Origin: Maratus speciosus
Taxonomy: Eukaryota; Arthropoda; Arachnida; Araneae; Salticidae
NCBI GenBank assembly: GCA_963932465.1
Contig: OZ010792.1
Coordinates: 18,741,701-18,805,700, forward strand
DNA: 64,000 nucleotides
Direction of reading: 5' to 3'
Shown: positions 12,586 to 24,690 of the stretch, piece by piece
How positions within the stretch are numbered: position 1 is the first letter of the stretch
Layout of the letters: each line of letters begins with the position of its first letter
Program-made: the position numbers and the translations under genes
The notes under the pieces: generated by a model
Database searches by the model: none
Seen by the model: the letters and a program-made list of their open reading frames with translations, nothing else
Told to the model about the DNA's origin: nothing

Positions 12586-13440
12586 CGAGATATTCCAGAC
12601 CTCGTGTCATAACTTACGCTGCAGTCAGTGCCGATTTGTTTTATTTAATGTATGCTTACGCTTAATACAGCTCATCTTGTCGAGAAAACAAAACACTCCA
12701 GCGTATGTAGTGGCCAGCATGCACTCATCATTTAAATCCGATCGAGCATATCTATAACACACGCGAACGACGCATTGCCGGCCTCTGTTGACGTGTTTGG
12801 AACTTTCATATATATCACTTTTTTAAGAGACAATTAATTCCCTAAACTCTTATCGACAACCTCATCGAATACATGGATAACAGATATTCAAGAGTATTAA
12901 CTATTCAAGTAGGCCACACACCATATAAAAGTCCTTCCTTCTCTTCAAACATATTTTTTTGTCATTTAGAGGTAGTCAACTTGGTGCGGAACGTCTGTTC
13001 ATGTTTTTGACATCATGCCAAGGAGTAAAAATTACGATATAAGATATTTTAATGTTTTATTTTGTCTATTAATTTTAATCTATTGCGCACTTACAATTTT
13101 ATATCTATGCACAGCTGTCTTGTAGGTTTTCTTTGCATATAACTTTCTTTGCATATATATAACAGTGTATGTTATATATAGAGTGTATACAGTGTATATT
13201 ATATTATTATAGTATTTTGTATTTCTACCATTCAATTTGCTCATTTTCATCAATTGAATTTGTGGCAGGTCTGTTTGATAAGTATCAGACTTTCATTTTT
13301 TCTTCGCGCAATACTGACTCTAAGACTTTTCCACTGTGCACATTGGTAGGAGACAGCTTAATGTGCATGCCTCAATTTTTTCCACGAATTCCACTGAGCA
13401 AGTCGTTGCCTGCTTCCGCCGAATGACGTGCTGTCATTCG
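12586..13440. other. No gene recognised
   Basis: Mixed AT-rich DNA. The only element clue is GTTTGATAAGTATCAGAC near 13273-13290, which could be the 5' tip region of the adjacent mariner relic, but no matching 3' tip was found. Confidence 0.4.
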
Positions 13441-13468
13441 TGTGCGTGGGATTTTAATTTCTTTCAAG

Positions 13469-13815
13469 ATGACTGAACAGGTTGAACAAACGTACTGCAT
13501 CAAATTTTGTCAAAGCTCGGTGATCATCAAAGCAAAAATATTCGTAAGATTAGTGGGGTGTCGTAAGTTTCATCTAATCTCCAGCTCATTCATCGCGCCT
13601 GATTCAGACTTTCTAGGCAAAATATGCAATTCCAATCGTTCGCCCAATTCCATACTTTTCAGACATGGCTCCTTGCGACTTCTGGTTGCTTCCGAAATTA
13701 AAGGCGCCATTAAAAGAAACCAAGCCCGGACCGAGTGTCGTGGAGGAAAATTGGGCCGTGCCCATGAAGACGATTCATGGAATAACAAAAAGATTATTTA
13801 CAAAAATTTGTAAAT
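13469..13815 (+). pseudogene. Mariner transposase relic, internally deleted
   Basis: The plus-strand frame from 13469 begins MTEQVEQTYCIKFC, which resembles the N-terminal tip of mariner (DD34D) transposases. After an internal loss of most of the gene, another frame near 13636-13810 reads PYFSDMAPCDFWLLPKLK. That is the block around the last catalytic Asp of mariner enzymes, where family members have a (Y)SPDxAPCDF motif. Frame changes and the deletion make it non-functional. A run of about 18 A follows at 13841. The C-terminal part and about 200 bases beyond it recur inverted at about 56130-56400. Confidence 0.8.
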
Positions 13816-14374
13816 TTGAACGATAAAGTTCTATCATATTAAAAAAAAAAAAAAAAAAACGAGTTTTTAGTGAACTTCGCTCACTTTTTTAGATCAGTTT
13901 GAGTGGATTCGTTTGAAAATTTTTGAATTTGAGCGCGAACTTTACTCATTTTTGAGAAATTGAATTTGAGTTTGAATTAGTTTGTATATTTTTGTGAGCG
14001 TGCCCAACATCGTAAGATAAGTTTATCTTGGAACAGGCTCCAGAATAATAAAGAAATGTTGACATCTATGCTTTTAAAATCAGAGCTGCCTCTGGCGACT
14101 ATTTTTCAATTAAACCTTGCACCAGTTTTTCAAAACAAAAATCTTTATTATTAGCCTTATTTACATGGATAAATGAACAACAGAATTGATATTTTAATAT
14201 TGTTGTGCAAATGGAATATAAAAAGAGGTGTTAGCTTCAGCCTGTAACATGATAATAGGCTATGGGAGAAATTTTCAGACATTTGGGAAATGTCGTACTT
14301 GAAGATTAAATAGACACAGCATCTTTATAGCATTTTTAACACTTTCCAACATAGTTGAAATTTTTTTATGAATT

Positions 14375-14523
14375 CAGGGCTGTCACAGTCGACTATTTTT
14401 GTATTCTGTTCGCACCAGTATATTTCTCTTTCAAATGTTGCAAAAGCATGTGTTAAGGATTTCTGTTTATAGAGAGTGGTGCCAGTTAGAATGAAAAAAA
14501 AAATAGTCGCTGTAGCAGCCCTG
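14375..14523. mobile_element. hAT-like MITE with CAGGGCTG ends (149 bp)
   Basis: Left end CAGGGCTG...GTCGACTATTTTT is mirrored by AAAAATAGTCGC...CAGCCCTG. The flanks share TGAATT (14369-14374 and 14524-14529), giving a 6- to 8-bp duplication depending on the exact tip. No coding sequence. Confidence 0.75.
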
Positions 14524-14663
14524 TGAATTCGGTTTGACTATGCGTCGTCTGTCTGTCCACGTTCTAGCTCGCGTAGGTATACTTGGATTTTCATGCAATT
14601 GATATATGATAATGATGTTTACCATGGCATGTTCGGTATTGAATACGAAGTATGTAACATTAA

Positions 14664-14973
14664 CCCTCTAGCTGCGTAATTGTTTTTTCAAAATAGCTTC
14701 AAAAATTGTGTATTTAACCCCTTCACGACGAGTATTTTTTAAGAATTTTTATTCTTTTTTCAACTTTTTTTCAAAACAAAATTTTTTGTCTAATTTAATC
14801 AGGAAAATGCTTCGATTAAATAAGTCAAAATTTACAATAAAAAAATAACTGGTGGGAATAATCAAGGAAGGTTAATTAGACGGGAAAAATGCATCCCCGA
14901 GGAAATCTCGGGTTGTGCAAATTTTGCTAAATTTACGTTGCCCGAGGAAATCTCGGGTTGAGCAGCGAGAGGG
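14664..14973 (-). mobile_element. piggyBac-like MITE, subfamily B (310 bp)
   Basis: Flanked by TTAA (14660-14663, 14974-14977), with ends CCCTCTAGCTGCG and GCAGCGAGAGGG. A 19-base hairpin word, CCCGAGGAAATCTCGGGTT, occurs twice in tandem near the right end (about 14900 and 14941). Inverted relative to its relative at 15518-15755. Confidence 0.75.
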
Positions 14974-15264
14974 TTAATAGTTCATTTACAAGGCACTCAA
15001 TAGAAATCTAGTACATTATGGTCAATGGAGAAAAATCGTTTGCAATGTAATTTAATGACTTTACGCTATTTCAAATATATTGAATTTGATATAAATCACT
15101 GAAACCTCTTTCAAGATACCTGGAATTCCGAAAAGCTTTCTTTGTTTCTAGAAAACTCTGAAAAGTATATATTTTCGAGATTTAAAGAAACATTTCAAAA
15201 AACAATTATTCTTTTGCTGCACTAATTTTCATAAACGTTCCGAGTGGATTTTATAGTCTATTAA

Positions 15265-15462
15265 CTCATTAAAGACGGTTGGCCAGAAAACTTGCCACGT
15301 AAGCCGAACAAAACTTTTAAATTTGAATAGTATTTGAGTTTGGAAATTTTTTACATTATCTAATCTCAATTTTTGAGCGATTAAATAATTCAAATTTACA
15401 ATGTGGAAAAAACTGGTGTCGAAGAATTAAAAGATGTGTAAAAGAAGCTCGTCCTTAATGGG
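15265..15462. mobile_element. TTAA-flanked MITE (198 bp), diverged
   Basis: Flanked by TTAA at 15261-15264 and 15463-15466, with ends CTCATTAAAGACGG and CGTCCTTAATGGG. Its interior (AAAACTGGTGTCGAAG) resembles the B subfamily core around ACTGGTG. Confidence 0.6.
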
Positions 15463-15517
15463 TTAATCACTTTACTAAAACAGGAATATCGGTTTTGAGG
15501 ATGCTATTAGTTCTTAA

Positions 15518-15755
15518 CCCTTTCGCTGCGGAAAATGAGATTTTCTCGGGGATGCATTTTCCCGTCTAATTAACCCTCCTTGATGATTCCCACCAGTTAT
15601 TTTTATATTGTAAATTTGCCTTATTTAATCGGAGCATTTTCCCGATAAAATTAGACAAAAGTTTTTGTTTTGAAAAGCCGGTGACAAAAGAATAAAAATT
15701 CTTAATTACACAATTTTTGATGCTATTTTGAGAAAACAATTACGCAGCGAGAGGG
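15518..15755 (+). mobile_element. piggyBac-like MITE, subfamily B (238 bp)
   Basis: Flanked by TTAA (15514-15517, 15756-15759), with ends CCCTTTCGCTGCGG and GCAGCGAGAGGG. Shares its interior with 14664-14973 in the opposite orientation, including CCCACCAGTTATTTTTAT. Confidence 0.8.
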
Positions 15756-15879
15756 TTAAACATTTTCAGCTACTTAGTTGACCTCATACATGCAAGAATA
15801 ACAAAATAATATTAATCTTAATGTTAATGCTGTCAATTTATCATGTTTATCTGTAAAGCAAGTTTGTTGAAGATGAAAA

Positions 15880-16625
15880 TTTTTACATAAGGTGATACGG
15901 GGTGAATACGGGTGATTTTGTGTGAAACTTCTGTTTTTTAACATAATTTTTTTTTTAATAGAAATCGCACATTTTCCCGGAATAAACAGAAATTTTTTCA
16001 GTTTATACTTTAGACGTAAAAAACAAATATGTTGCTTCCAAGAAAGATAAACGGAAATGTTCCTATCCTATTATACTTGTTCATATCCTATTGTTCATAT
16101 CCAATCCTATACAAATAACATATTCTATTACAGGGTTCGTACTGGTACCGTTATTTTCAAGGTCCAATGTCAGAATTTTTTTATAGAAAAAGAAATCTAG
16201 TTTAAACAGACGAAATTTCACCTTATTTCAGGAGAGATTTTCCATAAGAAAATACTGGTACCGAAGAATTTCTTATTCATGAAATTCAAGCACCCGTACG
16301 AACCCTGTATTATTAGGATGTCATGCCTTTAAAAAATCAGTAAATATGCGGGTGATTTTATCTGAAATTTCTATTTTTCTGTTTTTTGTGTTTACACGTT
16401 AGATGTAAAAAACAAATATGTTGCTTGCAAGAAAGACAAACGAAAATGCTCCTATCCTATTATACTTGTTCATATTTTATTGTTCATATCCAATCCTATA
16501 CAAATAACATATTCTATTATTAGGACATCATGCCCTTAAAAAATCAGTATATATGCGAGTGATTTTATCTGAAATTTCTGCTTTTTTAACAGGAACTTTT
16601 CATTTTGGCTGGAAATCGTACGATT
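15880..16625. repeat. Duplicated ~230-bp unit, one copy split by a MITE
   Basis: The stretch ending ACAAATAACATATTCTATTA occurs twice (about 15905-16130 and 16340-16525) with high similarity. The first copy is interrupted by the MITE at 16131-16307. The second is uninterrupted and serves as the empty site. Confidence 0.85.
16131..16307. mobile_element. CAGGGTTCGTAC MITE with 5-bp target duplication (177 bp)
   Basis: Ends CAGGGTTCGTAC and GTACGAACCCTG are inverted repeats. The flanks duplicate TATTA (16126-16130, 16308-16312). The paralogous unit at 16511-16524 reads ATTC-TATTA-TTAGG with no insertion, confirming a 5-bp duplication. A second copy lies at 54703-54879. Confidence 0.9.
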
Positions 16626-17940
16626 TCCTGGAATAAACGGCAAATTTTATTTTTATGTGAATGTTAAAAACAAAAATGATCTTCCGAATCACAGTCAGAA
16701 AAATTCGTCTTTTTACACTAAATTATTCGTCATTTTTAATTTTCGTATTCCAAGAAAACATGCTTTTTCCGTTAATTCTTCTCGGAAGTCTGAAAAAACG
16801 GCGAAAATTTTATTTATTCCTTGCACTCATGCGTATTAACTGTATTAATAACAAAGTTCGAATTTACTTTTAAAATAAATAAACGAAGCTTCAATAAACT
16901 AAAATTTCTAACTGATTTAAAAAACAAAACAAAACAAAAAAATTGCTTCCGAATTTAATAAAGTAGCAATTTTCTAATTCATTTAAACTTATTGGCAAAT
17001 TATTTTTTACTGTATTAAAAAAAAAAAAATATTCAGATGTAAAATGTATTCTAAACGAAAGTATTTAAAAAATATATAGTAGTTCAATCAAGTTTTTTAA
17101 AAAAAATCGATTTTATTCAAAAAAGTAAACAATTCTTCTCGAATTTAATTCAATATATAATATTCATATTTTACATGAAACAATTAAATTATGACTTATT
17201 AAAAATATATCTAATATGTAATAATTTTTATCCTATATTATTTTATAAGTAGTAAAACACCAACCATTATTTCATAATGACGAAATGTCCCTGCAATTCA
17301 GTTTAAATTTCCTGGATTTCTGAACCAGAAATTTAACAAGCCGTACCAATCCCCCCATTTGAAGAAAACACATATCTTCATTTTAAACTCTCTGCCTGCT
17401 AAGTGCTCGCTGGCCGAGTGATTTAGATGCTCGATTCGAGGTCCCAGATTCAAACAGAAAGATATCCACGGAAGAAAGAGAGATATACATTTTTTTTTTA
17501 AACTTCTTTTTTCAGAGTACGGAAATTTTCTGTCCTAAAACGGAAATTTCTCCAATTCTCGGATATATAACGGCAGCAGTGCTGCCAGGAATATTTCCGT
17601 GAATTAAAGAAAGTATGTCTGAGAGGGAGGCAGACAAACGGAAGTGTTCCTTTTCAACTGAGAAAGAACGGAAAATATCCAGTTAAATTTTCATAGCTAG
17701 TGTTTTGGTTGTTAACCATGTCTATTTATGTGAGAATGTTGGAAAAGATACAGAGCATTCATTATCTAATTGGGAATACCGAATTTTAATCCCGTGGAAA
17801 ACAAAGTGATACAAAACGGGTGAGATATTATGCGATGCGAATACCTGTTACCTATAAATGTGTGTAAGCCAAAGTATACCGTCTAGAATATATATTGGGG
17901 AAATCGGCTATCCCAGTAATACTTAAAAAAAGTACTAAAA
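16626..17940. other. AT-rich stretch with a possible tRNA-derived SINE fragment
   Basis: No gene seen. At 17408-17455 the text GCTGGCCGAGTGATTTAGATGC followed by a degenerate B-box-like AGATTCAAAC resembles the head of a Ser/Leu-type tRNA, probably a worn SINE. Two palindromic words with GGAAAT occur near 17515-17620. Confidence 0.4.
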
Positions 17941-17943
17941 TAT

Positions 17944-18143
17944 TGGATCCCTTAGATGTCAAACGATGCTGAAATCCCAAGAGTGGATCGCAGCGACATA
18001 TGGAAGAGTTTTTCTAAAACCCCAAGAAGATTTGGTCGAGGCGCTGTAATAATACGACGTTTACATTGAAATTTTAAAATATACCACAGATGTCGCTGCG
18101 ATTGGCTCTTTTGGTTTCAGCATCATTGCACATATAAGGGATA
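17944..18143. mobile_element. Foldback MITE (about 200 bp)
   Basis: The left arm (GGATCCCTTAGATGTC ... GATCGCAGCGACAT) is mirrored by the right arm (ATGTCGCTGCGATTGG ... AAGGGATAC). The arms are roughly 55 bases with several mismatches. Confidence 0.75.
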
Positions 18144-18599
18144 CAAATTTTTAGCTCTGTTTGGCTAGCAGATTTCCACACTATTTATTCTAAACTCTGT
18201 AGCCAGGGGTCGCCAACTGGTTGCCAGTAGACCATTACTGCTCCGCATCAAAATCTGGGCATTATTCGGATTTTGTGCATGTTTTATTAATAATTGATCG
18301 GTATAAATAATACAACTAGTAATAATAAAACTAGCAATACTAAAACATGATAATACTCTAAAACGTCTTATAATTATGAAAATATATATGTTTAGTTTTG
18401 AAAATTTGCATTCTAGCAAACATTGATAATTATATTAATGGATATTTTTAATTATTTATCTTCAAAACAGACAATTTTTAATTTTTGGCTCTCTGTCTAA
18501 AATATGAATATACATACATTCCCAGGTGAAAAAGTAATGACAACTTTTATTCAGCTTTCAACAACTATTTGTGTAGGAACAAAAATAAATATGTATATT

Positions 18600-18768
18600 G
18601 CAACTGTGCAGGTATGAAATTTCTGACTTTTTGCGCACCAGTATAATCTTTCATAAAATGTATTTCTTTAAAGTCACAACAATGTTCCGATTAAATAAAA
18701 TAACATTTTCCCTAAAATTATACTGGTATGCAAAAAGTCGGAAATATCATCTCTGAACTGTGTCATAG
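18600..18768. mobile_element. Foldback MITE (about 170 bp)
   Basis: The left arm contains ATTTCTGACTTTTTGCGCAC followed by CAGTATAAT. The right arm is ATTATACTG followed by GTATGCAAAAAGTCGGAAAT. The outer tips CTGTGCAG and CTGAACTGTG are weakly conserved. Confidence 0.7.
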
Positions 18769-19327
18769 CAATTAAAACTTGATACAGAGATTCGGCTTGA
18801 AATAAAAGCGGCTCTCCGTGTCCCAGTAACTTCGCTGATGCCACAAACATTTAACTTATTTCAACCAGGCAGAAACATATATTACGTTAAAAATGTGTGA
18901 TATTTACATAATATTTAATTCTTTGTAACATTTAAATTAAATTTAATAATTTTGTTACAGTTAAACAGTTGTTAAAGATTGTTGCTATGATTAAATAAGC
19001 TGTTTCTAGGATTACATAAGCCGAAGATTATAATTAAAAAACAGTGATGTCCCGCGCGGCACAGTTTAGACCCCTCATTTATAATTTTTTTATATTGAAT
19101 ATTTTTAAAACTATCATATTTATTTGGGCATTAAGTTTGAGACGTCCGATTTAGAACTAAGAAACCTAGCGGTTTTTTTCATTCAAAGATTTCGGAGTGA
19201 AACCAGAAAATTTATAACAGTAATTTTTTTTATTATTAATCACGAAATTCAGTACAAAGTCAAAAGTTCGGACATTCCATTGCAATATTCAAACAAGTTG
19301 GAAATTGCTCGTCAAACGTGGCAAATG
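18769..19327. other. No gene recognised
   Basis: AT-rich DNA. The last 30 bases before 19328 (to CGTGGCAAATG) are shared with 50670-50702, so a dispersed repeat probably starts before the inverted tip annotated next. Confidence 0.4.
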
Positions 19328-20231
19328 AGGTGCGTTCGTACTATAACTAGTTTTATAATAATTTTTTGCACCCCATATTGTACTGAATGTATAATTTTTT
19401 GCATTTCATAAAGTGCATAGTCTGATACATCATTAAAATGCACTTCCAATAATTTTTTCCCATTCCCGTAATGTAACGGAACACTTTTGACTGTCCCTGT
19501 AATTAAACTATACATCCGATTTTCCTAAAATTTGAAATAGCTCGACAAAATTTTGCAACAACTATATCTTTAAAATTTGACCATTCGGAAGGCTGTAATA
19601 TCATTAAAATTCACTTGCAATAGTTTTTCCCATTGGCCGTAATGTAAAGAAAAACTTTTGACTGTCCCTGTAATTAAACTATACATCCGATTTTCCTAAA
19701 ATTTGAAATGGCTCGACAAAATTTTGCAACAATTATATCTTTAAAATTTCAGATCATTCGGACGGCTCTAATATCATTAAAATGCACTTGCAATAATTTT
19801 TCCCATTGGCCGTAATGTAAAGAAAAACTTTTGACTGTCCCTGTAATTAAACTATACATCCGATTTTCCTAAAATTTGAAATGGCTCGACAAAATTTTGC
19901 AACAATTATATCTTTGAAATTTCAGATCATTCGGAAGGCTCTAATATCATTAAAATGCACTTGCAATAAATTTTCCCATTGGCCGTAATGTAAAGAAAAA
20001 CTTTTGACTGTCCCTGTAATTAAACTATACATCCGATTTTCATAAAATTTGAAATGGCTCGACAAAATTTTGCAACAATCATATATTTGAAATTTCAGAC
20101 CATTCGGTTGGGTAGTTTTTGCTCTGTTACATGCGGACAGACAGACGGACGGACAGACGGACGGACAGACGGACGGACGGACTGAACGACGACTATAGGT
20201 GCTACGTATTTATATAATTACGAACGCACCT
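19328..20231. mobile_element. Minisatellite-bearing element 1 with AGGTGCGTTCGT ends
   Basis: A perfect 12-bp inverted pair, AGGTGCGTTCGT (19328-19339) and ACGAACGCACCT (20220-20231), encloses about four tandem units of 165-170 bp (about 19430-20110). Next comes a GGAC/GACA-rich microsatellite (20138-20182). The units share CCGATTTTCCTAAAATTTGA and GCTCGACAAAATTTTGCAAC. There is no protein frame. Homology with a degraded copy at 50670-51480 runs slightly past the left tip, so the true left boundary is uncertain. Confidence 0.7.
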
Positions 20232-21168
20232 AAAAAGGAAGGAAAAACAAAACTGTTGAAACAAACAAAAAACCAATCTAGAGTAAAGAAGCATTATTAC
20301 TGAATCAGAAATTTATTTCTATGTAGCAGAATAAAATAAAAACTTCTTAATGAGAAACCTAAGTTAATAAAGCAGCGCACGTTAACTAAAACGTTTAATA
20401 GTTAAGTAAGTTAGAATTTGTACAAATTGTATGTTCCCTTAAAATAAAGGTTTTTGTTGTTATGATTTATTTAATTAAAATGGTTCTTTACTTTTGTTTT
20501 AATAACTGTTGTATGCAATTTTTAATATATGAACGTCATACTTTCCATTTTTAAGCAATGAAATTTGTGTTTCTTTTTATTGGAAAAGCAGTATTTTTCA
20601 TGATCTAAAATTTGGAAAAGTCTGAAGTTCGGACATGGTAAAGTCCCGAGGATTGTGGACTTAGACTTTGTATTGTACCAATCATTCTTAAAATAAAAAA
20701 TAACTATTAAAGGTTTCTGGGAAGACTTTGGAATTTCTGAATAAAAAACCCACCAGATGTAGCATTTCAAATCAGACGTTTCACAATTAATGACCTAATA
20801 AAACGGGAACTCTGTAACAATTATTGTACAAATTTGTTCATGTTATTCGAAAATTCTTATCAGTGGTTCACGAGATTTAAAATTATGAATTTAATGGTCC
20901 GTGATGTTCAAATATTTGGAAACCCCTGCATCACTACATATAATTCCTATATAATTTTTTTCCAACCTTTTGTGGTCGAAGTACTCCTTCCAGGCACTGG
21001 CATGTTTTACACGAATTTATTCGGCTAGGACCACTTTTTTTTTTAAGTAACATTTTACATGCACTTTGAAAGCATGTGCAAGAGAAATTTACTAAAAAAT
21101 TCACTATTAAAATAAAGTGGCGGAAATAGAAAGTAACAAGTGGGTAAGTGTGATCACAGATTGCACAG
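20232..21168. other. No gene recognised
   Basis: AT-rich DNA with only short frames on both strands. No repeats were matched within this window. Confidence 0.4.
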
Positions 21169-22457
21169 AGGGTTTCGTTTAATAATCCTTTCAAAACACT
21201 TTATCCTTTTGAAAAATCTGTTAGTTCCACATTTCGCAACAAGGGGCGCACTCTATTCTAAACAAACCTATATCCGAACGAAACTCCATTTTACATACTA
21301 TCCATAGATATATTAGTCGAGGGGATTGGACCCATAGCACCCGAGATAAGTAGGCGCCCCTGGCGGTAAAAAGTGTAACTAAAATATGTAAGGATATGGT
21401 GCATAATATGAAAGATTGCTCAAAGGGGTGTCGGCAAAAGTTGGAAAAGTGCTCTCCGGGTAAAAAGGGTGGAGGTTAGAAAAATTGCTTAAAATATACA
21501 AGTTAGAGCACGGAGAAGTAAATAATATAAGACTTTTTGAAAATTTTATGATTTATCGTCTGGTCTGAGGTATTCAGCTATACGTATACAAAAATTCATG
21601 TCTCCAACTTAATTAGGGGCTCTCTAAGAAAGAATTGCTTAAAAGACATATGTGGTAGCTCAAAGGGTTAAACGTAAGACCTTTTTCAATATTTTATGAT
21701 TTGTCGCCTGGCCTCAGGTGTTCTGCTATAAGTATGCAAAATTTCAAACCTCCAATTTAATAAGGGGCTTAGTTAGAAAGAATTGCTTAAAATACGCATG
21801 TGGGAGCCCAAAGGGTTAAATTTATGACTTTTTCAAATTTTTATGATTTGTCGCATGATGGTGTTCAGCTATAAGTATGCAAAATTTCACGCCTCCAAAT
21901 TAAATATTGTGTCACTTAGAAAGAATTGTTTAAAATACACATGTGGGAGCTCAAAGGGTTAAATGTACGACTTTATCAAAATTTTATGATTTGTCGTTTG
22001 ATCTGATGTGTTCAGCTATAAGTATGCAAAATTTCATACCTCCAACCTAAATAGGGTGTCACTTGGAAAGAATTGTTTAAAATACACATGTGGGAGCCCA
22101 AAGGGTTAAATGTACGACTTTTTCAAAATTTTATGGTTTGTCATTTGATGTGAGGTGTTCAGCTGTAAGTATGCAAAATTTCACGCTTCCAACCTAATTA
22201 GGGTTCACTTAGAAAGAACTGTTTAAAATATACATGTGGGAGCCCAAAGGGTTAAATGAACGACTTTTTCAAAATTTAGGATTTGTCGTTTGATGTGTAG
22301 TGTTCATCTATAAGTATGCAAAATTTCAAGTCTCCAACATGTATCGTTTCTGAGAACGGGCTCTGTGACAGACAGATGGACGGACAGACAGAGGGACGGA
22401 CGGACAGACAGACAGAGAAGCGAGACGAATAGGGTTTCCTCAGATGAACGAAACCCT
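21169..22457. mobile_element. Minisatellite-bearing element 2 with AGGGTTTCGTT ends
   Basis: Inverted tips AGGGTTTCGTT (21169-21179) and AACGAAACCCT (22447-22457). The interior has at least five diverged tandem units of about 147 bp (CAAAGGGTTAA recurs near 21661, 21811, 21951, 22100 and 22247, with GCTATAAGTATGCAAAATTTCA in most units). A GGAC/GACA microsatellite follows at 22367-22420. Same plan as 19328-20231 but different sequence. No coding frame. Confidence 0.7.
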
Positions 22458-23030
22458 AAAAATAGAATCATGTATCTAAAGCTTAGGTGGCTATTTGGCG
22501 ACACTCGACCTAATTTTCAATATTTTTTGACTCCAATAGACTAAATAAACTCCAGAACTGTGCTCTTTTGGCAAGGTTCTAAACTGTCTCTACTCTTTAT
22601 TTTAGAAAGTAAATTAGCAACATTATTTGCAATTAATTGCATCATCTTACTATTTTTGTGAAGCACTGTTTTCAAGTTAATTTTGAATGCTGTTTTGAAG
22701 TTGTTGTAAATCAATTAAATGTTCATGGTAAGTAACAATATACTCATTTATCAGACATATTATTATGTAAATGTTGTAAATGTGTTAATATTTTGTGATT
22801 AATTATTTATTAATAGTTAATAAAATGTAAAATAAGAAGGAACTAACACTGTACCACATTTTTTAGCGTAACTTTGAGCCGGCTCAAAGTTATACTGATG
22901 TTTATAATTTACTGATTATAAGTGCTACTGTCAAAAATTTCTCATATTAGCACGTATATTTTATATAAATGCCGAAAGTGTGCATTAGATTTAACATGTA
23001 AATATTTTTTACAAATATGTGTAAAATACA
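22458..23030. other. No gene recognised
   Basis: AT-rich, with no repeat recognised. Confidence 0.4.
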
Positions 23031-23032
23031 TA

Positions 23033-23174
23033 GCTGCCAACTCTTCCGCTTTTTCAGACCACAAAAATTTAATAGAAGTTTTTTCCTTATTTAATCGGCA
23101 GATTACGGCAATTTAGAAAGGTAAAATTTACTATAAAATTTTTGTGGTCTGAAAAAGCGTAAGATGTTGGCAGC
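23033..23174 (+). mobile_element. 142-bp foldback MITE, copy 1
   Basis: Flanked by TA (23031-23032, 23175-23176), with ends GCTGCCAAC and GTTGGCAGC. Almost the whole element folds into a hairpin (CGCTTTTTCAGACCACAAAA mirrored by its complement). Differs by one base in 142 from the inverted copy at 25372-25513, so both moved recently. The TA duplication fits Tc1/mariner-type MITEs. Confidence 0.9.
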
Positions 23175-23221
23175 TATGAAAATACATAAAATTCATTTAA
23201 AGGCGTTATTCGGAGCGGAGC

Positions 23222-23340
23222 CAAAGCGATATAAGTAAGCGTCCTATCTTAAATGGGAGAGGTAACCGCAAGTTTAAAGGCGAGGTCACATCAATCAAGG
23301 TCGCATGCCACGTAGCGGACGGGGTGATCTACAGAAAAAT
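23222..23340 (+). repeat. Fragment of the AAAGCGATATAAGTAAGCG repeat
   Basis: Begins CCAAAGCGATATAAGTAAGCG and matches the right half of the nested element 6829-7265 in reverse orientation, including CGAGGTCACATCAATCAAGG and CGTAGCGGACGG. The other end was not found. Confidence 0.7.
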
Positions 23341-23915
23341 GCCTAACTGTTTTCTTCTTTATGGATAATCTATTAATTGCACATCTATGGAATAACTGCG
23401 CAAGCGCAAACGTCGTGTTTTCATTTGTTTGTAGCATTTATATTCTCATAGTAATAGAATATTCTACTAGTATCCGTCAGGCCGAAATGTCGGAGCATGG
23501 AGACATATAAACGTAACACATAACATTTTAAAATTTTAAAAAAACGTTTAATTTTCATGATTACTGTTTAATAGTGCAAAATTAAATTTGAAATAACACC
23601 CGTTGAATCCTCATTTTCTAGTGTTTAATTCAGCCATCAGTTGCCTCAAGTAATGCTCAAATGCTAATTTGTGGCATGATAATCAACAAAATGAACCATT
23701 ATAGCCTGTGGCAAGCCTGGAAGTTGAAATTTTGGGTCATAGACAGTACCTTTTACTGTACTCAGTACACCGGTTATCAATCCCCACTCCCTCCAAATAT
23801 TGGTATGTAATATAACTCTGCATCCAAATGCTGAAAAAGTCCAGCCTGAAGTCCAAACACGTGATCATCTTCACTACATCTTACTTTTAATTATTGTGGT
23901 CTGCTAACATTCTTG

Positions 23916-24690
23916 TCATTGACCACTTTCATTTAAGAAGTACTTCTTGATTATGTTCTTTCGCTTGCTTGTGTTTGGAAAAAAGACATATAGCATCTTG
24001 AAATCATTCAAGTTGAGCCGGAAGCAGTGTAGCTTTCCACCGTTGCATAAAGGATGAGAGAAGTCTGAAACTTGACCGACACAAAGCGAATATACAGTCT
24101 TTCGAAACTGTCTTTGCTGATCGTCATTTTCTGTCAATGAATTTATTAATGTGAAGCAATTTTCAAAAGCTCTAAGCATTTTTTGGCTGCGAAGAGCCAA
24201 AATGTTTTTTATAGAATGTCTCTTATATAGAGGGATGTCTTTTACGCGATGTAACTACCTAATACCTCCAAGGATTTAAGCAATGTACCTTTGCGACATC
24301 TTTGTTCAAGTTCAGCCATAAGACGAGAATTGAAAATTCGTCAATAAAGATAAATGATACTGTATCCATGTTGAGCTGTAGATTTCTTTCAGCCTGACTT
24401 TTTAAATCAGTGAACTATTTAAAACACGGTGGTTTTTTAATCACTGAGTGAATTAACTTTCCTTCGACATTAAGCGCAGCAGAACCTGTTAGTGCGAAAA
24501 GAATGACAGCTTCTGATCCTAATTGCTCTATGGTTGTTTTTCTAATTCCTTTTATTATCCTACTTTTTCCAGCTCTTGCTTTTCCAATAATAAAAGTTGA
24601 CTTAGGGGAAATTGTAACTTTTGTTTAACAAAGATGAAAGCTGTTCTGTGCATAACTAAAGTACTTTCTGCTGATCATCTGTAAATCTGA
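23916..24690 (-). pseudogene. PIF1/Helitron-type helicase relic
   Basis: On the minus strand, FTDDQQKVL (near 24684-24658) resembles the start of the helicase domain. It is followed by IIGKARAGKSRIIKGI (24591 downward), a Walker A P-loop, then LFALTGSAALNVEGKLIHS, and then FIFIDEFSIL (about 24357-24331), a Walker B. This is the motif order of PIF1 helicases and of Helitron Rep/helicase proteins. The frame has at least one in-frame stop between the motifs and other breaks. A 94-codon frame at 23916-24200 may be its eroded continuation. No Rep domain was recognised, so a Helitron origin is inferred. Confidence 0.6.

Noticed and set aside
13442..13813. 123-codon plus-strand ORF
   Set aside because: It overlaps the mariner relic, mostly in a different frame from the recognisable transposase blocks.
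17408..17455. tRNA-Ser/Leu-like sequence
   Set aside because: Only an A-box-like stretch and a poor B box; stems do not close. Kept only as a possible SINE fragment.
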